6,259 bases of DNA from Candidatus Thioglobus sp. GTDB lineage: Bacteria > Pseudomonadota > Gammaproteobacteria > PS1 > Thioglobaceae. The stretch covers positions 1-6,259 of the forward strand of contig QOAH01000153.1 of the NCBI GenBank assembly GCA_003978185.1. The letters are read 5' to 3'. The notes beneath the pieces are model-generated. The model searched no databases and was not told where the DNA came from. It saw nothing but the letters and a program-made list of their open reading frames with translations. Below are positions 1-5,725 of the stretch, in pieces. Numbering within the stretch: the first letter of the stretch is position 1; every line of letters begins with the position of its first letter. Both the position numbers and the translations under genes were made by a program.

Positions 1-1246
1 CGTTATTAGCCAATATTTTGAAAAAATATTCCATCTTGCCAATCACTTGAGCAGGGCAAGATGTATGATTGACACACATCAAAAAATCAGACTCCCATTG
101 TAATTTCTCGCCACAACTTGGGCAATTTTCAGGAATATCAACAGGTGCTGATTTCAAGACACGATTAATTTTTGGAATCACTAGTCCAGACCGTGTGAGC
201 TCAATCACACTACCCGATCCCAACCCTTGCTCTTTGACCAGACCATAATGATGACCTGTTACCCGCATAATTTTAGCGCCGCTCAATTGTGTTGGCTCTA
301 ACTCTGCCACCGGTGTAATCTTACCTGTGCGCCCCACTTGAGGAGTGACGCTCAATACAGTTACTTGCGCTTTGTCTTTATTTTCTTTAAAAGCAATTTG
401 CCAACGATGAAATTTACGGTTGGCACCCATCTGTACTTTTAAGTCGTCATTAGTCGCTTCAAATACCACGCCATCCACATCAAAATCAACGGTAGACAAC
501 ACATCCTCTACAATGCGTTCAAACTGATTACTTAATTCATCAATACCACCTGACCAAGTAGGTAGCTGCGTAAAAGGTACAAAGAGTGCTGCCTTATCCA
601 AAATGGCTTGTTGCGCTTTTACATCTAGTGCTTTTTCTTTAATTAAACTGGCTTGAAAATTTCGAGGATATTCAAAATCTTGCGATAAATGCGTCCCAAA
701 ATAACTTTTCTTAACCACAATCTCACCTGCACCCTGTCCACGCTCAGAATCGTTATAGACTTGTAGACCCCGATCAAATACGCGAGTAATGTCACTACCT
801 TTTTTTCCATCTCCACGCGTGTAAAGACGTGTACCATCATCAAAGCCGGCAAAACCGTCTAATTTAGGTGTGGCTTTTATTCGAATTAAGGATGACTCTA
901 GACTGATCTCAATAGCAGATTTTTCTAATCGCCCTATCCATTTACTGATTTCTGTCCAAGAATAAGCCTTGTCGGTAGAAAGCATTATTTCTGGTAATAA
1001 TACTTTTTCTTCGGAAAAACCTTGCCCCTCAGGCTCAATAGATTGCAATAAAGGATGATGTGGAAGTCTTTGTTTTAATGCAGGCAGATAAATGAAATCA
1101 TAATCCTGATCACTTACAATTGGCTCGCCTGACCGATAAGTCAGATTGGCAGTTTGACAAAAACTTGCTAAATCGTCATCTGATAAATCATCCAACAAAA
1201 CTTCTTGCTGGATGATTTGATTAATAATTGATGAGGGTAATGCCAT
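1..1246 (-). CDS. ligA: Divergent NAD+-dependent DNA ligase (LigA family), 3' end cut by window edge
   Basis: Seals nicks in duplex DNA using NAD+ as the adenylate donor. The frame is open from the ATG at 1246 to the window edge, giving 415 residues. Domain Ia (about 30-60) has Y37, D46, Y49 and D50 in the NMN-binding pattern. The adenylation domain follows: KLDG at 128-131 (K128 is the adenylated lysine), TRGDG at 143-147, GE at 174-175, DGVV at 258-261 and WQIAFK at 282-287. The OB-fold signature QVGRTGKITPVAELEP is near 303-318. A four-cysteine zinc finger sits at C375, C378, C391 and C397. Helix-hairpin-helix and BRCT domains would lie beyond the edge, so their presence is unknown. The zinc finger comes about 30 residues earlier than in E. 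coli LigA, and several conserved residues differ (see findings). It starts 8 bases after bamC with no clear Shine-Dalgarno, suggesting co-transcription. Family is secure; whether it is the housekeeping ligase or a paralogue is open. Confidence 0.88.
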   Translation of the reverse strand, partial: MALPSSIINQIIQQEVLLDDLSDDDLASFCQTANLTYRSGEPIVSDQDYDFIYLPALKQRLPHHPLLQSIEPEGQGFSEEKVLLPEIMLSTDKAYSWTEISKWIGRLEKSAIEISLESSLIRIKATPKLDGFAGFDDGTRLYTRGDGKKGSDITRVFDRGLQVYNDSERGQGAGEIVVKKSYFGTHLSQDFEYPRNFQASLIKEKALDVKAQQAILDKAALFVPFTQLPTWSGGIDELSNQFERIVEDVLSTVDFDVDGVVFEATNDDLKVQMGANRKFHRWQIAFKENKDKAQVTVLSVTPQVGRTGKITPVAELEPTQLSGAKIMRVTGHHYGLVKEQGLGSGSVIELTRSGLVIPKINRVLKSAPVDIPENCPSCGEKLQWESDFLMCVNHTSCPAQVIGKMEYFFKILANN

Positions 1247-1254
1247 TTAGGCTA

Positions 1255-2406
1255 TTAGAACTGTTTGGCAATATTTCCTAAGAACTCATGACTAAAGTCA
1301 GCAGTCTCTTTTTCGTTCTCTTCAGAGATGTCATTAAAATATACCTCGGTTGTATTGCCATTCACTTCTCTTACTAGTATTTGGATTGACTGTTTAATCG
1401 CACTGTCACCAAAAATTCTTGAGAGGATGCCCCGATCTTGTGTTCTAACGACTTTAATATAAAAACTACCTTCTTTAATATCGGTATCCTCAACATCTAC
1501 GTCAAGCTGATCTAATGCCCAACCCATATTACTCCAAGTATCATACTGATTCATTTTAAATATTAATTTTGCATAACCACCAACACCTTGCGCTAGACTC
1601 ACTGCAATTTTTTCTTGCTCTTTAGCTTTAACAATCTGATCTCTTGCTTTGGCCTCATCCCCACCTAAAAAGACCATAAATTCATATAACATCGTAGTTT
1701 CTAAACCCTGATCTTTAGGACGTGCTTGCCAAATGGTATTCTCATCCTTTGAACCAGAATTAGTTACCACCTCTTCCATCGAGCTTAATGATAAATATAG
1801 GGCTGTTTTTTTGCCATTGTTCATTGGCTCAAGGCGCACTCGATACTTATCAACTGTAGGAAGAACATAAGCGCCAAGTTTAGAGCTAATAAAACTACGA
1901 ATCATGCCTAAACTTTCATCTGGAATCTCAGCGTGATTTTCTAAAAAATCAGTTTCTATCAAGCCAATTTTTTTATTAATTTTCTTAATAGAAAAACCAC
2001 GAGATTTCAAGAAACTTTTTGATAAATCCCATACGACATCTGGCTTTTTATCAACAACTAACCAGCGACGTTTGCCTGATTTTTTAACTTTAATATTTGA
2101 TGGTATTTTTAAAATATTAGCTGACTCTTTTTCCTCTAGAGTGGCAGCTTTCTTTTTATTAAAACTAATTGTATCTTCTTGAATATTGTCAACGTATTCA
2201 CTTAACTTAAATGCTTTTTGTGAACTAGGCGTTGTAAGGTCTGGCGGAATATCTAAAGAAGAAACGGTCTTATCTGAATAATAATTAATCTTCTTGTCAA
2301 TAAAAGCTTCTCTTTGTTTTTCTTCTTCAGTTTTATCATTTCCACCAAGCGACACACAGCCACTCAAAAATAATACGAGAAAAACACCTGATAATTTAAC
2401 CAACAT
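1255..2406 (-). CDS. bamC: Outer membrane assembly lipoprotein BamC (NlpB/DapX)
   Basis: Accessory lipoprotein of the BAM complex, which folds beta-barrel proteins into the outer membrane. The 383-residue product starts with a short lipoprotein signal: a Lys, a hydrophobic stretch, and the lipobox LSGC with C17 as the lipidated residue. The following V18 is not an inner-membrane retention Asp, so outer-membrane sorting is expected. A low-complexity, charged N-terminal region holds the IPPDLTTP stretch (53-60), which resembles the extended BamC segment known in the family to contact BamD. Two helix-grip-like domains follow, roughly 105-250 (WLVVDKKPDVVWDL near its start) and 275-383, joined by a Lys/Glu/Ala-rich helix around 250-270. 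It is somewhat longer than E. coli BamC (344 residues). The ATG lies one base after the dapA stop, with a GGGGG stretch at 2416-2420 inside the dapA 3' end as a possible ribosome site, so translation is probably coupled. The dapA-bamC order matches E. coli, where nlpB was also called dapX. Confidence 0.9.
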   Translation of the reverse strand: MLVKLSGVFLVLFLSGCVSLGGNDKTEEEKQREAFIDKKINYYSDKTVSSLDIPPDLTTPSSQKAFKLSEYVDNIQEDTISFNKKKAATLEEKESANILKIPSNIKVKKSGKRRWLVVDKKPDVVWDLSKSFLKSRGFSIKKINKKIGLIETDFLENHAEIPDESLGMIRSFISSKLGAYVLPTVDKYRVRLEPMNNGKKTALYLSLSSMEEVVTNSGSKDENTIWQARPKDQGLETTMLYEFMVFLGGDEAKARDQIVKAKEQEKIAVSLAQGVGGYAKLIFKMNQYDTWSNMGWALDQLDVDVEDTDIKEGSFYIKVVRTQDRGILSRIFGDSAIKQSIQILVREVNGNTTEVYFNDISEENEKETADFSHEFLGNIAKQF

Positions 2407-2407
2407 T

Positions 2408-3310
2408 TTATATAACCCCCAATGATAATAGATCCTGCTCTAATACTACTTGAGCCTCTTGTGATAATTTGGTAAGTGGTAGACGAATACCCCCTTCACA
2501 TTTTTTCATTTTAAACAACGCCCATTTAACTGGAATTGGATTCGACTCAATAAATAGGTGCTGGTGCAAACCAATTAATGTTGAATTAATAGTTTCTGCT
2601 AAATTCTGATCGCCATTCATAGCAGCATTATAAGCATCTGAAACTACTTTAGGAGCAACATTTGCACTCACAGAAATACCGCCATGACCACCCATTAAAA
2701 TAAACTCAATGGCTGTGGCATCATCACCACTATAAAGCAAGAAATCATTAGGACATTGATCTATCAGCGCCCTAGCCACCGCTAAATCACCTGTCGCATC
2801 CTTAATGCCAATGATATTATCAATAGATGAAAGGCGCACTGCAGTTTCCACTGATAAATCTACTGCCGTTCTGCCTGGCACATTGTACAAAATTTGGTCA
2901 ATATCGACTGCCTTAGCAATGGCTTTATAATGCTGGTATAAGCCTTCTTGAGTTGGCTTGTTATAATACGGCGTAACCAATAAACAAGCATCAGCACCAA
3001 TTTCTTTTGCAGCTTTAGTCAGTGTAATTGCTTCTGTTGTTGAATTGGCTCCTGTACCTGCAATAATTGAGATTCGGCCTTTAGAAAATTCTACCGTTTT
3101 CCTCATGACTTCAACATGCTCAGTGTGGTTAAGCGTTGCCGACTCACCTGTTGTCCCCATAGAAACAATAGCATGAGTGCCAGCATTAATATGAAATTCA
3201 ACTAAAGCTTCGAGCGCACCAAAATCTACCGATCCGTCTTCAAGCATCGGGGTAATTAAGGCGACCATAGAGCCAGTTAAAGGGTGATTAATACGCATCA
3301 AATTAAACAT
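2408..3310 (-). CDS. dapA: 4-hydroxy-tetrahydrodipicolinate synthase DapA
   Basis: Cytosolic enzyme that condenses pyruvate with aspartate semialdehyde, the first committed step of diaminopimelate and lysine synthesis. The 300-residue protein is a class I aldolase TIM barrel. K170 in the IIGIKDATG motif is the Schiff-base lysine. T53 and T54 (GTTGE), Y116 (TPYYN), Y142 and R147 (LYNVPGRT) fill the E. coli T44, T45, Y107, Y133 and R138 positions at a constant offset of nine. The lysine feedback-site residues also align: S57, A58, H62, H65, N89, E93 and Y115, so feedback inhibition by lysine is expected. The ATG at 3310 gives about nine residues more than E. coli DapA. A second in-frame ATG at 3298 (M5) would shorten that; neither has a good Shine-Dalgarno, so the start is uncertain. 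A TATAAT box lies 18 bases upstream of the first ATG. First gene of the dapA-bamC-ligase unit. Confidence 0.96.
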   Translation of the reverse strand: MFNLMRINHPLTGSMVALITPMLEDGSVDFGALEALVEFHINAGTHAIVSMGTTGESATLNHTEHVEVMRKTVEFSKGRISIIAGTGANSTTEAITLTKAAKEIGADACLLVTPYYNKPTQEGLYQHYKAIAKAVDIDQILYNVPGRTAVDLSVETAVRLSSIDNIIGIKDATGDLAVARALIDQCPNDFLLYSGDDATAIEFILMGGHGGISVSANVAPKVVSDAYNAAMNGDQNLAETINSTLIGLHQHLFIESNPIPVKWALFKMKKCEGGIRLPLTKLSQEAQVVLEQDLLSLGVI

Positions 3311-3327
3311 TACTAATAATTACCAAG

Positions 3328-3333
3328 ATTATA
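3328..3333 (-). promoter_or_regulatory. Probable -10 box for dapA-bamC-ligase
   Basis: On the minus strand this reads as a perfect TATAAT. A transcript starting about seven bases downstream (near 3321) would give dapA a very short leader of about ten bases. At 17-base spacing the -35 position reads ACGCCT, which is poor, so the promoter is either weak, activator-dependent, or a chance match in AT-rich sequence. A small CCTA/TAGG dyad lies between the -10 box and the poor -35 position. Confidence 0.45.
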
Positions 3334-3356
3334 TACGAAACCTATTTTTTAGGCGT

Positions 3357-3380
3357 AAAAAACTGCTAAAAACAAAGCAA
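3357..3380 (-). terminator. Weak candidate terminator after glnK
   Basis: The minus strand has a TGCT/AGCA stem around an 8-base T-rich loop, followed by G and six T's. The 4-bp stem is very short and AT-rich for an intrinsic terminator. It is the only hairpin-plus-T-run between glnK and dapA, so readthrough from glnK into dapA is quite possible. Confidence 0.25.
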
Positions 3381-3428
3381 GATCAGAGTTTAATTTAATT
3401 TAAAAATTGTAGCTTTTTTTCTTATTAC

Positions 3429-3767
3429 TTAAAGAGCGTCTTGATTTATTTCACCAGTGCGAATACGGATTACTTTTTCTAAATTATTAACAAAAATCTT
3501 GCCATCACCTACTTTGCCAGAATTGGCAACATTGGTAATTACCTCAATCACACCATCGAGCATCGATGCTGAAATTGCAATTTCTAATTTAACTTTAGGC
3601 AAAAAAGCAACTTGATACTCTGAGCCACGATACATTTCTGTGTGGCCTTTTTGACGACCAAAGCCTTTAACTTCAGTGACGGTAATGCCGGTGACACCGG
3701 CATCTGATAAAGCTTCTCTCACATCATCTAATTGATGTGGTCGAAGGATTGCTGTTACAAATTTCAT
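3429..3767 (-). CDS. glnK: Nitrogen regulatory protein PII, GlnK type
   Basis: Small trimeric signalling protein that binds ATP/ADP and 2-oxoglutarate and, in proteobacteria, controls ammonium transport and glutamine synthetase adenylylation. At 112 residues it has the standard length. The T-loop carries YRGSEY with Y51, the uridylylation site, so a GlnD-type uridylyltransferase is implied. Q39, K58 and the SGKVGDGKIFV signature at 83-93 (G87, G89, K90), plus R101 and R103 in IRIRTGE, form the nucleotide and 2-oxoglutarate site. The N-terminus (MKFVTAILRP) looks closer to E. coli GlnK than GlnB, but T-loop position 54 is Ala rather than the GlnK Asn or GlnB Asp, so glnB remains possible. No amtB or glnA lies in the window, so it stands alone. 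Its Shine-Dalgarno is the strongest here, and the upstream gap is rich in inverted repeats, which suggests separate regulation. Confidence 0.95.
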   Translation of the reverse strand: MKFVTAILRPHQLDDVREALSDAGVTGITVTEVKGFGRQKGHTEMYRGSEYQVAFLPKVKLEIAISASMLDGVIEVITNVANSGKVGDGKIFVNNLEKVIRIRTGEINQDAL

Positions 3768-3768
3768 A

Positions 3769-3778
3769 CCCCTCCCTT
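3769..3778 (-). promoter_or_regulatory. Strong ribosome binding site of glnK
   Basis: The minus strand reads AAGGGAGGGG one base before the glnK ATG. The GGAGG core sits three bases from the start, slightly close, while AAGGGAG offers more normal spacing. Every other gene in the window has a poor or absent Shine-Dalgarno. This supports the start at 3767 and implies high or controllable translation. Confidence 0.75.
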
Positions 3779-3780
3779 GA

Positions 3781-3800
3781 TTAAGTTTTCATTAACTTAA
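3781..3800 (-). repeat. 7-bp inverted repeat just upstream of the glnK Shine-Dalgarno
   Basis: Arms TTAAGTT (3781-3787) and AACTTAA (3794-3800) are perfect complements around a 6-base spacer. In RNA this is an AU-rich hairpin two bases upstream of the glnK Shine-Dalgarno. In DNA it could be a dyad operator. AT richness raises the odds of chance occurrence, but the position next to two other inverted repeats is notable. Confidence 0.5.
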
Positions 3801-3830
3801 AAATAAAACGCCCACGTGGGCAACTTATTT
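3801..3830 (-). terminator. Terminator- or attenuator-like hairpin with GCCCACGTGGGC core
   Basis: The core at 3810-3821 is the 12-base perfect palindrome GCCCACGTGGGC. Read on the minus strand, a GCCC/GGGC stem closes an ACGT loop. Below it lie two G-U wobbles around one U-U mismatch, then an AAATAA/TTATTT stem. A T-rich run (TTTTATTTTT) follows the G/C core. This is the form of an intrinsic terminator and would end the ccmI-dapE-trmD transcript. However, it lies only about 35 bases before the glnK start, so it may instead act as an attenuator or as a DNA operator for glnK. On the plus strand the wobble pairs are lost, so the structure favours minus-strand transcription. Confidence 0.55.
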
Positions 3831-3872
3831 AGCAGCTATGCTTATTCAATATTCTGCGCCATTGCTAAATAA
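3825..3872 (-). repeat. 10-bp perfect inverted repeat in the glnK leader
   Basis: TTATTTAGCA at 3825-3834 and TGCTAAATAA at 3863-3872 are exact reverse complements separated by 28 bases. In the minus-strand transcript they would form a 10-bp stem. The arm nearest glnK shares 3825-3830 with the base of the GCCC/GGGC hairpin, so the full-length versions of the two structures exclude each other. It could also be a spaced DNA operator. Confidence 0.55.
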
Positions 3873-3881
3873 TTAAAGTTT

Positions 3882-3887
3882 ATTATA
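3882..3887 (-). promoter_or_regulatory. Possible -10 box for glnK
   Basis: A perfect TATAAT on the minus strand lies 28 bases after the trmD stop codon. Transcription would begin near 3875, giving glnK a leader of about 108 bases that contains all three inverted repeats. The -35 position at 17-base spacing reads TTTTCT, a poor match. No convincing sigma-54 site (GG and GC ten bases apart) was found in the gap. Confidence 0.4.
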
Positions 3888-3914
3888 GTTGAGAAGTTTC
3901 AAAAAGAAAACTCC

Positions 3915-4589
3915 CTACTTTTCAACCAAGTCTTTTCGTTTTTTTTGAGTGTTTTGAATGGCTTGGGACTGTCGCCAAGCGTCGATATTAGCCTGATGAC
4001 CACTGAGTAAAACTTCAGGCACTATCTGGCCGTCAACTTCTTCTGGCCGGGTGTAATGTGGGTAATCCAGTAATCCATTAGCAAACGAATCATTTAAAGA
4101 ATCTTGATTACCAAGCACACCTGGAATTTGTCGACTGACCGCATCAATTAAAACCATGGCTGCTAATTCACCACCACTAATCACATAATCACCAATCGAA
4201 ATTTCCATATCAACATCATGCTCAATCACACGCTCATCTACACCTTCATAACGCCCACACAACAAGGTTATTGAATCTAATGCTGATAACTGTTTGGCTA
4301 TCTTATGAGTAAGTTTTTTACCTTGCGGTGATAAATAAATGACTTTTGTCTTGGGCTTATCTTGCTTAATTTTGTTAATACAATCACGTATTGGTTTAAC
4401 TTGCATCACCATGCCTGCTCCACCACCATAAGGCTTGTCATCAATATTCCTATGCTTATTGTCGCTAAAATCTCGGAGCTGATATGTGTTAACAGACAGT
4501 AATGATTTTTTAATACTGCGCGCAATCACCCCTTCGTCTTTAATCGCTGAAAACATTTCAGGAAATAAAGTGATTACATCAAACTGCAT
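3915..4589 (-). CDS. trmD: tRNA (guanine37-N1)-methyltransferase TrmD
   Basis: SPOUT-family dimer that uses S-adenosylmethionine to methylate N1 of G37 in tRNAs, preventing +1 frameshifting. The N-terminus is the typical MQFDVITLFPEMF. The trefoil-knot SAM site is formed by YLSPQG (85-90), CGRYEG (111-116) and ISIGDYVISGGEL (130-142). E115, R153 and D167 (in DSFANGLLD) occupy the positions of E116, R154 and D169 in the well-studied enzymes. HYTRP at 178-182 and the PEVLLSGHQANIDAWR stretch are also conserved. At 224 residues it is about 30 shorter than E. coli TrmD (255). The tail ends soon after the RKDL motif, so only the variable C-terminal extension is missing. The ATG is two bases after the dapE stop, with no clear Shine-Dalgarno, suggesting coupling. 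The usual rpsP, rimM and rplS neighbours are absent on both sides. Confidence 0.96.
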   Translation of the reverse strand: MQFDVITLFPEMFSAIKDEGVIARSIKKSLLSVNTYQLRDFSDNKHRNIDDKPYGGGAGMVMQVKPIRDCINKIKQDKPKTKVIYLSPQGKKLTHKIAKQLSALDSITLLCGRYEGVDERVIEHDVDMEISIGDYVISGGELAAMVLIDAVSRQIPGVLGNQDSLNDSFANGLLDYPHYTRPEEVDGQIVPEVLLSGHQANIDAWRQSQAIQNTQKKRKDLVEK

Positions 4590-4591
4590 TT

Positions 4592-5716
4592 TTATGTCAG
4601 TATGTTTTTAAGGATCTGATAATAAATATCAGTCAAATCATCTAAATCTTGCACACTGACACACTCATCAACTTGATGAATGGTTGCATTTAAAGGACCT
4701 AGTTCAACAACTTGAGCATCTAGCATTGGCGCAATAAATCGTCCATCCGAAGTACCGCCTGAAGTCGACAATTCTGCATCAATACCTTTAACGGCTTTAA
4801 TCGCATCTACACAGCTACTAACCAAATCACCTTTAGGGGTTAAAAATGGATAGCCTGAATGCTCCCAATTAATCTTATAGTCAAGATTGTGCTTATCCAG
4901 AATATCTAACACTCTTTGTTGTAAGCCTTCATGAGTAGACTCAGTTGAATATCTAAAATTAAAGACAACTTCAGTTTCGCCTGGAATCACGTTGGTTACG
5001 CCAGTGCCAGCATGAATATTAGAGATTTGAAAACTAGTGGCGGGGAAGTATTCGTTACCCTTATCCCATAATTCATTACACAAAGTACCCAGTGCAGGTA
5101 TGGCTAGGTGAATTGGATTATCAGCCAAATGTGGATAAGCAATATGGCCTTGTTTGCCAATTATCGTTAAACGACCATTGAGAGAACCACGGCGACCATT
5201 TTTAATCACATCACCTAATTGATTAGTTGAAGATGGCTCACCCACCAAACAATAATCAACCGCTTGGTTTTTATTTTTTAAAAATTCGCAGACTTTAACC
5301 GTGCCATCAACTGCTGGACCTTCTTCATCTGAGGTAATTAAAAAACCAATAGTACCTTGATGATTAGGGAAGTCTGTAACAAATCGTTCAGTTGCAACAA
5401 CCATCGCCGCAAGTGAGCCCTTCATATCTGCCGCACCCCGAGCATACAACATGCCATCTATGATTTCTGGCTTGAACGGATCTGTTTGCCAATCCAAACC
5501 AACTGGCACAACATCAGTATGTCCTGCAAAAACAAACACAGGCGATGTATCACCTCGTGACGCCCAGAAGTTTTCTACCTCGCCAAATTTTAAAGATTGA
5601 ACTTGAAAATCAACATCAGATAATCGGGCACTCATCAATGCTTGACAACCTTCATCTAGCGGCGTTAAAGACGGCTTAGAAAGTAATAACTCAGCAAGCT
5701 CAATAGTTTTTGACAT
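4592..5716 (-). CDS. dapE: Succinyl-diaminopimelate desuccinylase DapE
   Basis: Cytosolic di-zinc M20 peptidase-family enzyme that hydrolyses N-succinyl-LL-diaminopimelate to succinate and LL-diaminopimelate in the succinylase branch of lysine and peptidoglycan precursor synthesis. The 374-residue length matches E. coli DapE (375). Metal and catalytic residues are visible: H66 and D68 in AGHTDVVP, D97 in [10 protein letters not shown]131 and E132 in SDEEGPA, E160 in VGEPSS, and H347 in ATIHQVDE. The lid/dimerisation domain spans roughly 177-290 and includes the conserved GRRGSLNG and TNVIPGE stretches. SGGTSDGRF at 319-327 is a DapE hallmark. It begins nine bases after the ccmI stop and ends two bases before trmD. 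No good ribosome site precedes the ATG at 5716. Together with dapA it implies the succinylase DAP pathway in this organism. Confidence 0.97.
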   Translation of the reverse strand: MSKTIELAELLLSKPSLTPLDEGCQALMSARLSDVDFQVQSLKFGEVENFWASRGDTSPVFVFAGHTDVVPVGLDWQTDPFKPEIIDGMLYARGAADMKGSLAAMVVATERFVTDFPNHQGTIGFLITSDEEGPAVDGTVKVCEFLKNKNQAVDYCLVGEPSSTNQLGDVIKNGRRGSLNGRLTIIGKQGHIAYPHLADNPIHLAIPALGTLCNELWDKGNEYFPATSFQISNIHAGTGVTNVIPGETEVVFNFRYSTESTHEGLQQRVLDILDKHNLDYKINWEHSGYPFLTPKGDLVSSCVDAIKAVKGIDAELSTSGGTSDGRFIAPMLDAQVVELGPLNATIHQVDECVSVQDLDDLTDIYYQILKNILT

Positions 5717-5725
5717 ACGGTAAAT

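Noticed and set aside
643..852. A 69-codon open frame on the minus strand.
   Set aside because: It lies wholly inside the ligase adenylation domain in another frame. The ligase frame carries KLDG and RGDG motifs across the same bases, so this is a shadow.
3842..3862. A tiny minus-strand frame, ATG to TAA, encoding MAQNIE, sitting exactly in the loop of the 10-bp inverted repeat, as a possible glnK leader peptide.
   Set aside because: It has no Shine-Dalgarno, is only six codons, and such short frames are common by chance. The Gln, Asn and Glu codons are suggestive but too few to support translation-based attenuation.
3842..3862. A possible sigma-54 promoter (TGGCGC followed by TTGAA) upstream of glnK, as expected for nitrogen-controlled genes.
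   Set aside because: The GG and the downstream element do not have the required GC ten bases away, and the -12 element lacks the consensus TTGC.
3768..3914. A riboswitch of a known class (for example lysine or glutamine) in the gap before glnK.
   Set aside because: The gap is too short for the lysine class, and no recognisable conserved core of a glutamine-type motif was seen. Only simple inverted repeats can be supported.
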